The translations under genes and the position numbers were made by a program. Positions 11,890 to 24,955 of a stretch of 64,000 nucleotides of DNA are shown here, piece after piece; position 1 is the stretch's first letter; every line of letters begins with the position of its first letter. The notes below the pieces were generated by a model that was given only the letters and a program-made list of their open reading frames with translations, was not told the DNA's origin and made no database searches. The stretch comes from Effrenium voratum (taxonomy: Eukaryota > Sar > Dinophyceae > Suessiales > Symbiodiniaceae): the NCBI GenBank assembly GCA_963377175.1, contig CAUJNA010003738.1, positions 195,001-259,000 on the forward strand, read 5' to 3'.

Positions 11890-12325
11890 CTGAAATAACG
11901 GGCCTTAACAATACTGAAGTAGAATTGCAACACCAAAGTGAGCACTGGGAATGGCAATTCTCTAGTAAGTATTGGAATCTGAGAGTCGGCATAAGAGGCG
12001 GCCTTGGCAATACTAAAGTAGAATTGGCAATGAATCTAGAGTCAGCCTTGGCAATATTAAAGTAGAACTGGCAATACTAAAGTAAGCACTGGGAATCTGA
12101 GAGTCAGGCTTGGAAATGCTGGCAATACTAAAGAAAGCATGGGGTAACCCTCAGCCAGCCTTGGCAATATTAAAGTAGAATTGGCAATGCTAAAGTAAGC
12201 ACTGGGAATCTGAGAGTCAGGCTTGGCAATACTAAAGTAGAGTTGGCAATGCTTAAGGAAGTACTGGGAATCTGAGACGGGGCCCTTGGCAACACTAGCA
12301 ATACTAAAGTAAGTACTGTCCCTCC
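11890..12325. repeat. Tandem repeat built on TTGGCAATACTAAAGTA
   Basis: Repeated words are TTGGCAATACTAAAGTAGA, AAGTAAGCACTGGGAATC and TGAGAGTCAGGC, arranged in units of roughly 60-70 bp with indels. It is AT-richer than, and unrelated to, the GTGCTTGC blocks on either side. Confidence 0.8.
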
Positions 12326-12402
12326 CAGCCAGACTCCCTAAAGAGAATCCAGAAGACTGGCTCCACTGTTCAGGGGAGGGGGAGGGGGGGTTCAACATTA
12401 CG

Positions 12403-12960
12403 TTTCGTGCTTGCGTGCTTGCATGCGTGCTTGCCTGTGTGCTTGCCTGCGTGCGTGCTGGCGTGCTTGGCGTGCGTGCTTGTGTGCTGGTGCGCTTGCA
12501 CCCGTGCTTGCCTACGTGCTGGCGTGCTTGCGTACGTGCTGGCGTGCTTGCGTGCGTGCTGGAGCGCTTGCATGCGATTCCCTGGTGTGCTTGCCTGCTT
12601 GCCTGCGTGCGTGCTTTCGTGCTAGAGTGCTTGCATGCGTGCTTGCATACACGCTGGCATGTTGCATGCGTGCGTGCTTATGTGCGTGCTGGTGTGCTTG
12701 CGTGCTTGCCTGTCTGTGTGTGTGCTTTCGTGCTGGCATGCTTGAGTGCGTGCTGGCGCGCTTGCACGCGTGCTTCCGTGCTTGGTTCTGGCATGCTCGC
12801 GTGCTTGCCTGCGGCGTGCTTTCGTGCTGGCGTGCTTGTGCACGTGCTGGGGTGCTTGAGTGCTTGAATTGGTTCTTGCCGTATGTGTTGGTGTGCTTGC
12901 GTGCGTGCTTGCCTGCGTGCGTGCTTTCGTGTTTGTGCTTGCTTGCGCGGTGGGTGGGTG
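12403..12960. repeat. GTGCTTGC-type low-complexity array, block 2
   Basis: Same word family as block 1 at 11105-11560 (GCGTGCTTGC, GTGCTGGCGTGC), degenerate and open in most frames. It is the source of the 372-codon plus frame beginning at 12411. Confidence 0.85.
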
Positions 12961-13967
12961 CGTGGGTGGAGTTGCTTGCTTGCTGTCGGCATTATTGTTA
13001 TGCGGTGCACGCCTGGGTTACCCGGCGTTGGGCAGCTGGGGCTGGACACCCACGGGCTGGTCTTGCTGCACCGCCCTGGTACCTGGCGAAGTCGGCGAAA
13101 GAACCTGAATGGCGCTGCTATGCGCTCCTGTGCGCTGGTTTTGGCTTTGAAGGCTTGACCATTTTGCTTTTGGCCGTGCGGGTTCTCCAATGGGAACTCA
13201 GGATTGATAAACCGCTGATTGGAGGGAATCCTGCACTAAAACCAGATAACACCCCATTATCCGTAGAGGGATTCATCCGGGGTCGACATTATTGCTGTTG
13301 TGCGCAATGTGTTTGTTCAAAGTTAAAGGCAAACTGCGCTACTCAAAGAAGTCCTGCTCAAACGATTATTGTCCGCACTGATGGGATCCCACCCCTGACC
13401 AGCCCCAGCAGTTTGATATCAAGTGAACAATTTATTTCCTTCCTGCATGCCGCCATTTCCGTGCGCCTTGCTCCATCATCGAGAAAAACAACAGTCAGTT
13501 GTAGGTCGAAGCAGCAGAACCTTGGATAATGGACCTGAAGCATCTGCAAAGCATGGCGGGATTTGGGGCCAGTGACTATGGCAAAGCTCAGGTGACGCAC
13601 ACCCAAGGGCTCTTGCTTGCACCCCTCCCCCAAATCGCTTTTGCCTTAATACCCCTCACCATTCGACTCATTGGGCCTGAGTGCCCCCAATCGTGGCCAG
13701 CCCAAAGCTTTAGACAAACGGGCGGCCAGAATCCAAACTCCGGCCTGTCTTGTCCTCGTGGTCATGCTGGGAAAGCTGGCGCGACTCTCTGCGCCTCCAG
13801 TCCGCGGTGTCCGCGCACACGATCTGCAGCCTTGCATGGCACGAGCGTTGTCTCAGCCGAGTAAGCAAGCATTTCGAGCCTTTGACCTTAGTACCTGCCC
13901 GAGGGTCTAGGAGTCTAGGGCACGTCCATCTTCAAACTGAAACCCAAAAATCCCTACCTTCGAACTC

Positions 13968-14114
13968 CTCTAGGTCGAGCGGCGTCCGCATGATCACGTC
14001 CTCGCGCTCCTCTGGGGGGAACACCTCTGAGAAGTCAGTCTCCATAAACCACGCGAGGTGTGAGAGGTCGGTTTCCATGGACAGTCTTGAGGATGTTGAC
14101 CTGGACTTGTCCAA
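13968..14114 (-). CDS. Possible exon of an unidentified gene
   Basis: The minus frame has an acidic, globular-looking composition (LAWFMETDFSEVFPPEE, then TPLDLEEFE). It ends at a good donor, GAAG|GTAGGG, at 13968/13967. No family is recognised and no partner exon was found. The upstream boundary is uncertain. It could be chance, but its composition differs from the surrounding shadow frames. Confidence 0.3.
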
Positions 14115-17100
14115 GTAATTTCATCTGGACATATCGATGGCTACCCCTGGGTACCCAGTATTCTTTGAATGTGAATCAAAATGTTGGGGAGAGAAGTAGA
14201 AACCCCATCATGCTCACTCTTGGGATGCCGCTGGCCAACAAAACGCTCCCAGCAAGGAGCTAATATTGGTTGGATGGCTTCTGGCAGGCTCATCTCTCGC
14301 GACTGACTGAGGCAATGCTTCAGCCAAACAAAACAGAACAAAAAAAGTGTCGCCCGCCATCATGCCCCCCCTCCCTTGCGAGGAAAAAGTTAAAGCGAGC
14401 TTCCTGTCGGTGGGGTGACGTGTAAGGGGACAAATGTAGGGAACCCTGCGTCATGGTAATGCTCAGGGATGGGCTGATCCCTCTAACGGTTGGCTTCAAG
14501 TTGGCTTCAAAATGATTTCCGTCGAACATGAGCCAAGTGGTCTGCCTGGCCGGGCCAGGCTGCGTGACGGGCACACTTGGCTGTTGGCAAATGGCTGGCG
14601 CCTGTTTTCTCCAGCCATGCGGTTCAAAACCACATTTTGAGGAGCGTGAAAAGGGCCCCCCTACCGATCCAAGCATCCCCGAGTATCTACGCCCCGGCAC
14701 CTTTTCAGCTTTCCCAAGAAAGATGCTCGCAGCTCCTCGGTCCTCCCCCGCTGCCACAAGCACACCGCTGCATTGTAGAGCCACTCCTTGGAGGTTGAAT
14801 GGACTCTTGGCACTGGACATTGCGGGGAAGGGGAAGGGAGAATCACAGCTTTGCCCATCGGAAAGAGCCGACTGCTATCCACTTTGGATGCAAACACCCT
14901 CCGGGTTGGTAGGGGAGCACCTTTTGCATGAAAGACACAGTCCATCTTGAGAAATCCTGTGTTTCGAAAGGTCGTCCTAGTACTTGAAATCCTAAGTCTG
15001 CCTTTTTCCAGAGGGCTTAGATGCTGACATAAGAGAGGAGGGGTATATAACCACTATCTAGCCGAAGCTGAAAGAAACATGCATTGTGCCCCCTTGGCAA
15101 AAAAGAAATTCTGGGTGGTAGTGGAAACTCCCTTAGACAGTCGCCATTTTTATCCTTGAAGCATCGTGCCGCTAAAGAAACTCACTTCAAATCGGTCTTT
15201 CCAACAGGGCATGAGCTTAAAATCAACTTCAAAGGGAAACGCAAGGCGCCCTTTTAGGGGCCCTGTTCACAGCAGCATCCCTTCAAACGCTTACAAAGGT
15301 CGTCCCAGCTGCCTTGCTGCAACATTCCCAGCCCAAAAAGGGACAAAAAGTCCGCTGTCAGGGTGCCCTGACACTCCAACAGTTGGGCGAATGCCGATGG
15401 CACAATCCCCGCGCGTTGGTGTAGTTCCCCGTTGCCTACCCACACGCCAAATTGCATACTTTGATTCCACATGATTCCACCTACCCACATAGAGGAAACT
15501 ATGCAATCTGCTTATTTCTGATGAATCCTCCCAGTCGCCGGGCGTCGCTCAGCTCCAGCAACAACCGCTGTTGGGCGGCTTCAGAAAGTGCAGACTCGGA
15601 GCTACCTGTTGGTGGCGCATGTGGCGTGACAGGCAAGGCTGCACATGCACACGCCAAGCATATTGGAAATTAAGTGAACGAACGCTACGCAAAAGTATGT
15701 ATCATCTATACCTACGGCATTATACCCATATGCATGCGCATACGTATATTAGTAGATGTACTCATGAGCACATTTCATGTGCTACTGCATAAGGGCATCA
15801 ATGCATAAATCATGTGGAAGTGCAATCTGCGTGCAAACAAGAGTCAGAGCATGTGCATGTGCATGAACATGTCCTAAATCAATGTCTGCTACGCTGGTTC
15901 GTGTGGAATGTGTATCTAAAGCTGCGAGTATGTGTACATATGGTGTATGAATGCGTGTGTGCATGCATTACGTGTGCTTGCTTGCTCCCCTGCGGGCGTA
16001 TCAAATGCATGCACAAACAGGCGCGGGCATGGGGCATCAAGAAAACTACCCACCGCTGTCCAATAATTTGCTGCGGCGAAACTTGGGGGGCACGTTTGCA
16101 TCTCACGCCACGATCGTTGCATATCGTAAGCTCTGCCACTTAAATCACTGCCCTGGTCAACCCAGGCCGGTCTGAACGGCAGGTGCCCCCTGGCCAAACG
16201 GCAGGTACCTTTGCGCGAGCGGAATAAAACCATTTGCCCGGCATTTCGGGCAGGGGCTTGAAGCAACTTGTCGGAACTCAGCTTCAGGGTGCACTACAGT
16301 GGCCTCAAACGCATCACGCCCCGAACGCAACTGCTGTCCTTGGGCAGCTCCATGCGCCGGCACCAGTGGAAGCCGGCCCCGCTGGCACACCACGCGCCGG
16401 AGGCCACAAGCGCAGAACCCCCCAGGGTCGCAGCACCTCACCGAGCTGACTCAGCTTTTGCCGCTTTGGGTTGGAGAAGGCACAGACACGCAGACCGGGA
16501 GTGCCAGTGCCGACATGCAACTGCTTGCCCTGTGACTATGGAAGTACCAGCGGAGTAGTAGAGCCAACGGGAAACAGCAAAAACAAGAAGGGGCTGTAAA
16601 TGGGACCCTGGCATATGGGTCCGGGATTCTTGTAAATGAGGCACCCAACCACTCTCCAAAGCGCATCCTTGACTTTCATTTCGATGTACAAGAAGAAAAG
16701 CGCGGGCCCAACAGCGCTGTCCCATGCTCGGGGGCTTGCATGGCACTCCCTGCCTGATATGGTCTTGACTCAACTGGCTTCGACTGTTGCCTGAATGTTT
16801 GAGCCTGAGCTTCCTGAAGCCTTTTGGTGGCAGGTTTGCTTCTTCCCTCACTATCTGGGGCTAACTTTAGCAGTCTGCACCAAATTCCTGGCCCCCACGT
16901 GATCCAGCGCCTCTCGGTATCAAGACATACTGCCTAGAAACCGGTTCAAGATTCCCAGGGCCTTCAAACTGGAGGGCCCTCCCCCACAAAAAAGAAGCAA
17001 GGGCCGAAGCTGGCAAATGCAAGCTCCATTGAAGATGAAAGGCGAGAGGGACTTCTGGGCCAATTGCAAGCGTGAAAGCGGAACCTCCCCCAAGCAAACT

Positions 17101-19049
17101 GCGTGACGTCTCAAAACATACCCCATCCGGTCAGACCAAACCAACACCTTCCGCGGCGCTCCAGTGCCCTGTGCACTGGCGGCTGTCTCGCCAGCAGCTC
17201 AGGCGGACAGCCCAGGTCAGGGTCCCTGAGCAACAGTTCGTACTCAACACCTGGGGGCTGGCTGTCAGACTTGCCTTTTCGCTTGTACGATGCTTCTGCA
17301 AGGCCTTTGCAATGACAATTTATTAACCTTTTAGCACGGGAAGGTCCATCGCGTCGAAGCAGTAACCAAGCCCTGGCTCCCACAGCTCTGTGGTGCAAAG
17401 AGCTGGAACAATGGACAAAAAAAAGCAAACACATGCCCGCTCTGCTGATATCAATCACATATTTGTCCATCACCCTGGGCCTCTCGCAAGCTATGGCTTC
17501 GAGCTCTTTGCCTCCTGCACGCTGCTTTATTGCTTTGGACACTATTTTCAGCCAAGGGACCCTTGGCAGCGAGTCTCCTTCTCCCACTCTGACCAGGGCA
17601 GCTCATCTTGCGGCTGCCCGAGCAATGCCAACACCCTCAGCTCGTCAGCTTGCGGTTCAGGAACCCCAAGATTGGTTGCCGGCGATGACCTGTTGGCCTG
17701 CCCTCGATCCATTCACGCTCGACCTGGGACTCATGGGAACCCTACACGCCAAACTTCCCCCATTCCACCCTAAAGTTGGTTCCAAGCTGGACACGTGCGG
17801 TTTCCTATTTGTTGACTGCCTTCAATTTCGAAAGGTGGTCTTCCTGGGCTCATCCTACACTTGCACGGCTTTTCTGCCTGCACAGTGCCCAGCCTTGAAA
17901 ATGCCAGAAAACAGAACTTCCCGAAGCAGCCTCGAACTTCTTGCCCCCATTCCAAACTTCAAACCGTCAAGAACGAAAGAACCGGTCCCAGGGCTGGTGT
18001 CGAACAAAGACCCATCGCCGATTGAGTTGAGCAGAATCCGGCCCCAAGACATCAAGCAAAGGCCAAGTCAGAAATACTCTCAGTTTACCATCGTCACCTA
18101 GGAAACAGCAGGAAGACTGGGGATCAAACAGCGCACACATCTTCCTTCCTAGCTCGCTGGAACATCCCATCCTGGCATTCTCAACTTGAAAAGCAGCCAG
18201 CCAGACAGGTCGCAGTGCACTTCTTCGGGAGGTGTTGAGCTTTTTTCATTTTGGGTGATAAATATGCCCTGGGCCAAGGGGCAGCCTGATGCGCTTGGAC
18301 CGCGTGAAGGGGTCTTGGTATGCCGGCGGAAGCCAGATCTCAGGGAACTCGACTTCGGGCCTGGAGCAGAATTTCGGAAAGAAAAACCTGGCCTCCCCAG
18401 AATTCACCTGATTACCCCCATCTTGGTTTGGAGAACATGGGTCCCCCCCCGCCCAATCTGGAGCGATTCTGCGCTCGAGATTTAATTGGGGGAGGTTGCC
18501 AGCAGTAGAGGCACACAAGGTACTAGTAAACCTGAGCCTGCAAATGCCAGCAGCCACATGATTCTGGGCCAGTGAGCCCTGACAAAATCAATCAATGCAG
18601 GCGACAGTTTCCTTCCGAACAAACCCTTCGGATTCGCGCGGCCACTCTAATACTCTAATGTAATGGAAGGATTGAAAGATGTTTGCCGGGATGTCAAGAT
18701 AGACGTATGGCAACAAGGCTGCAACAGCCCAATTCCATTCACCCTGTTCATCCCTGAAATCGGAAAACCCCCTAAGATCTACGGGGGATGAGGGAGTCTC
18801 AGGTCTCATAAGGCCTCGCCCAGCCTCTGCACCCTCCCTCTCCCTTTTCGAGGGCACGTGGCAAAACAACCCGCCGATCTTTGAACTTGGACGGCAAACC
18901 TCCCATCGTGAGCACTAGCTAACTCCCAGATGTTCAGCGACTTCTGTTGTCCCCCTTCAAACCATTGTGGAACACCACCTGGTAGCTATATAAACCCAAT
19001 GGACAGCCAAAAGCCCGGCTGACAGCAGCAAAAAGAAATGAACAATGAT

Positions 19050-19165
19050 GGCGAGGATTAAACACAGGAAGGAGGAACAAAAAGAAAATCAAAAGAGTCA
19101 AAAACGAGACACTTAGAAAGAACAAGAACAAAACAAACAAAAACAAACAAAAAAGACAAGCACAA
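19050..19165. repeat. A-rich degenerate tract (AAACAAAC words)
   Basis: A strongly A-rich plus strand with AAACAAACAAAA words; its complement is poly-pyrimidine-like. No coding signal. Confidence 0.6.
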
Positions 19166-22100
19166 TCTTAAGCAGTTTGATTACATTCAATACAGCAAGA
19201 AACAAGTGTAGTTAATAAGCTAAGGCGAGAAAGACCGCCTGAAAAAGAAGGCACGCTTCTTCCAATTGGGAATGTTAAGCACGCCAACCCACCTACCCAC
19301 CACACCAACCAAGACGTTGCCCCAACCCAGCCCAACCCAGCCACACACTGAGAGAGAACACACCCAACCAACCGAACCAGCCCAACCATCCCAATCAACT
19401 CAGCCTCCCTGGAGACCGCACCCAACAGAAAAAACTTCCAGCAAACGGAAACCCTGGCCCAGCAGCTTGGCCGAAATCGGGTCCACGCGCCGCCGACGCC
19501 ACGGCTGCTGGGCAGGCCGCTTGGCATGCTTGGCACGGCGCACCAAACGCCAGTAGAACCGGTGCTGCAGCTTCAGCCACCGGCGCTGCGTGCACTTCCA
19601 CTTACCCCCAAGCATGGCGACATGGAGGCGCAGCGCTCTCAATCGAGCTTGCTTCCAGTTGCAGGAAACCTCAGAGACTCAAAACCCTGCGCTCCAAGGG
19701 GGCAGTTTAAGTCAAACATTCACGGTGCTTAATTTCTGGGCCAGAATGCTATACATGTTCTCGCCCTGCCCCAAGCCAACAAGCAATGCCTGGTGTTGCC
19801 TAAGCAAACGATATCCATGCTTGCTTTCACGATCATGGCCAAAGCGTAATTGAATTCTTTAGGCAGTCTTACTTTCACATTGGCCAGGGTGAGCTCATAT
19901 TACACAAATACACTGGGCATGTTCATCCCCATTTGGCCAAGGTGGGTCACACTGCAAACCAAGCGCTTCCGCTAGAAAAAAAAACAGTTCGCAGCTTGGA
20001 GAAGCAGCCTTGGCTTCAATAGAGCCTAATGTCTGCAAAGTGTACGGAATTCACGCCGTGTGCGAACTGCAGATCAATCATTTTCGCAAACGTTGGAAAC
20101 ACGATGATGGAAGTTCCTGTGCATGCTCGCTGGTATAAAATTTGGAAGGCAAAGTGCGACATGGCTGCTGGGTGATGTTGACCCCCCGATTTGTTTGACC
20201 TTGCGGGATGAAAGAGAAGTGCTTCCCAAGGGAAAGGATGTAGCTCGTGGGACACGCTGTCAATGAAACAGGGACTTTGCAAATCCTTTCCTCTGGCTGC
20301 ATGGGCACCGGCTCCAGAAGAGCCCAGTGGCCCCCATGACCCAGCTAAAGTGTGTAGGGGCCAACATTGATGCTCGACTTGCCCCTGGGCCATATTGTCT
20401 TGAATGCCAGGTAACGCAACGAGTGACTTTGTGAAATAATATCACCTTCCAACATACCAAAGTGAGCCATGCTTTGACTACTGTGTGACTTAAAACAGGG
20501 GAGCTAGGTTTGCCTTGGTATGTGTTAATCGAGGAGCCAGCGTCTCAATCCAAAATCCGAAGCTGAATCTTATCCCTTGGACTCTGCGTCGCTTTCACTT
20601 TCAAGCGCTTCCCTTGCGATCAAACAATTGGCCAAAGCAAGCGTCATGCTTAAGTGGCTTTGCAAATGTCTAATTCCCACATTTGCTTGGCCAAATGAGA
20701 AAACTGCCCAGAATGCACACTTGCCAGCAAAAATGCGCAGGAACATGTTTCCCTCACTGACATTCGTAAGGGCACGCCTAAATCAAGGCATCCCGCTGCC
20801 GTGCGACCTCGCACCTCTGGCGCTTGGAAGCGCAATTAATTGCAGTTGCTAAGGTGTCGGAATGATGCGATGCCAAGCAACTCGCCTGTGTGAATCACTG
20901 CAGTTAAGGATCTCTGCAAAAGGATCTCTGCAAAAGGCACCTTCATCTCCCCCTCCAGGGCGAGATTACTGCGAGATAAATTTCCAGACTGATGCAACAC
21001 CAGTCCCGCCTCTTCACGGAACTTCTATCCCCGATGCTGCACTTGTCTACCAGCTGGCATGTGACGGAAATATTGTGACCAAAGGTCCGTAAATTGGGAA
21101 GCTAAGAGGCCATCTCACTGTGGTCACTAGAGTGACTAGCGTCATTGTACCACTTTCAGTTCAACAAGTGTTGTCACTGCTGTCGCCTCGTCCTCTTTGG
21201 ATACAGCCTGGGCACTTTCAATCAAGTAGGCTTGTCACATTACAAAAGGCACCTGGGGAGTGATTCAAAACGAGCTGGGGTGGTGTTTGGGCCTCAATGG
21301 CCTGTCTCTGACACCCTCCACCCTGTGAGGGGCATGCGCTCTAATGCCCCGGGCCGCACAAGTGCAAGCTCGATGACTCAAACACAGTCAACGGAAACCT
21401 TCCACAAAGGGCCTCTTGGCCCATGCATTTGCGTGCAAGGACTGACCTCTGAGCATCCATAGCAATGGCTCTCCAAAAGTGCTGGTTCGCTCAGGAGTCC
21501 TTCTTGGATTCAGCCTGGGCGCGGGTGCTGAGAATACTGGTATTATGTACCTCTCTTTGGGGGTGGTCTGGGCAGCAATTTGTAGGCAGCAATTAATATT
21601 TATTGAAGCCATGGCTGCTTTGATCTTTTCTGCCTGGGTGCAACTTCAAAGGAAAACGTTTCCAGCAATCCAAGTTGGGGGCCGCAACAAGGAAAATATC
21701 TTGCCAGTGGACCCTGCATGGCAAGAACCAGCTGAGCACAATTGGATCACTGGGCAAACAAAATCATGTCCCCCGGTGCGCACAGAACGTTCTCGCTATG
21801 CAAGGCAACCTGATATATATCAAGTCCGTTGGCAAAACCTCGATCAAAGGAAATCCCTGCCTCCTCCTTCTCCGCGCCCTGCCTCAGCACAAGTCTCCAC
21901 ACGGACTCTGCAAGCAGTTCAAGCGCCCTGCAATGGAACAAGAACACCAAAAGCAGGACGCTGAAGGCTTCAGCGCGCCGTGGATTCGGCTGGCCGGATC
22001 CAATAGGGCCGATTCAACCTGTGGCCCTGGCGCGGGCTTCGCCTCGCCGGGAAGCAGTCACACAACGGCTATGAAACGGATTAGCCGTGTGCAAAGAGGT

Positions 22101-22740
22101 TGCCAACCCCTGCGAACGAGTAGAACCTTTTCTTCAAAGAAGCCTCCCACGAGAAAGGCCAGTAGGGCTGCTTGTTTATTATCTCCCTCTTGTCTTTTTT
22201 TCTTTAGGGGGAGGGGAAGGGATTGCTAGGACTGGGGTTGATGCTCAGGCACTAGCCAACAGTTGCTCGGAAGGTGAAATCAGACGGGCGCGGCTGCTAT
22301 TCCTCGACCCAACTTGAGTCTTAGAGTTGGGGTTCCCAATGTATACATCCTGCTGTGGGTTGCAGAGTCATTCATGAGTCCGCCACTAGACAGGAACTTT
22401 CCTGGCCTTTGGCCCCCGCTCCAGGCTTGTCACAAATAAGCGGGACTGGAAATGGGGCTTGCTGGTAACATGTAATGGGAGCGGAAGAAAACTGTACCCG
22501 TAGGGAACTCCCGCACTCTTCGTGCACTTTCGCATGATGCGTTCAACGGCCTGATGCCCGCGCCAATTCGCCATGAACAACACGTCCAACGGTCTTTGTG
22601 GCTTCTGCGAACCCTCTTGCCAGCCGGTTTGCCACTCAAGGAAAAGCAACAACCCGAATTGCCCCATCCTCTCCTCTTGCCCCCTTCCCTCGGAAAAAAA
22701 AAAAAATGACCAGGATGCCTTGGCGGCGTAGAGGTGTGGC

Positions 22741-24116
<1,376 letters not shown>

Positions 24117-24758
24117 AGGAGCAACGAGAAGAAGCAGGCCTGCAAGGCTCTTTGGTATGTGCGTTGGAAGGGTCGGGATGTGCATTGAAAGGGTCCGGCC
24201 TAAATACCCTGGTGACGACGTTCCGGGGCTCTGGCAGTTCACAATTCGACGCCCCGGGGGCCCAGACCCGTTTTGAGCGCACGCGACAAGGTCTGAAACC
24301 CAACTGGCCACTGGCCGCAACGGCACCCCTGCGCAGAACAAAATTCGGTTTTTCAGATATATAATTCGGGTGAAGGCTGGGCGGCTTGAGTCCACAGTGT
24401 TATCGCTTTCGCGTCACCTGTTGTTTCGGATGTACTTGTGGGCTGGTGATGTGTCTTCATTTGTTTGGTATTTCGCAGCTTCTTGGCAGGAGTCCCGTGT
24501 TATCCCGTGCTTGCTAAAAGGTTGCTGACTGCTTGTTTGCGTGTGTGTGTCTGACAGGCCCATGAGCCCCGTGCAAAATTCCTTTGGTTACGCTATCGCT
24601 GCTATTGGCTTGCAATGGCGTAAAGTCACAGTTTGTATTTATGGGCCAGTTGAGTGCCGATTAGAACGGCGCGCGTCAAGTTGTGGCGTCGGAAACACGT
24701 CGGGAAGCTAACGCTTGGGCCCTCAAAACTAGGCAAACCGAGGGCCCGCGAGGGCCCG

Positions 24759-24955
24759 AGCGTCGGAAAGCCGTCGGAAACGTCGGGAAGCCGTCGGAAA
24801 CGAAACGTCCGGAAGCCGTCGGAAATATCAGGAAGCCGTCGGAAACGTCGGGAAGCCGTCGGAAACGTCGGGAACACGTCGGGAAGCCGTCGGAAACGTC
24901 GGGAAGCCGTCAGAAACGTCGAGAAACCGCCGGAAAGCCGTCGGACAGTTTGCAG
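24759..24955. repeat. Minisatellite of GTCGGAAAC / GTCGGGAAGCC units
   Basis: Alternating words CGTCGGAAA and CGTCGGGAAGC make a roughly 20 bp period with truncated units. All frames are Arg/Lys/Ser-rich and non-genic. Confidence 0.85.

Larger units (their letters stand above)
12961..22740. other. Long gene-poor stretch
   Basis: Apart from the exon candidate at 13968-14114, I see no gene. Other contents: alternating purine-pyrimidine TGCATG/CATATG words at about 15715-15990; an A-rich, T-poor run at about 19050-19165; AACCCAGCCC words at about 19310-19345. The longest frame (17433-18101 +, 222 codons) has no recognisable motif. A minus frame at about 21750-21950 is protein-like but unassigned. 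Confidence 0.45.

Noticed and set aside
10856..13529. Frames of 140-372 codons rich in Cys, Ala and Arg
   Set aside because: Products of the GTGCTTGC arrays. Several frames on both strands are open at once.
17433..18101. 222-codon plus-strand ORF
   Set aside because: No motif, no splice context, and a long antisense frame overlaps its start. Kept only as a mention.
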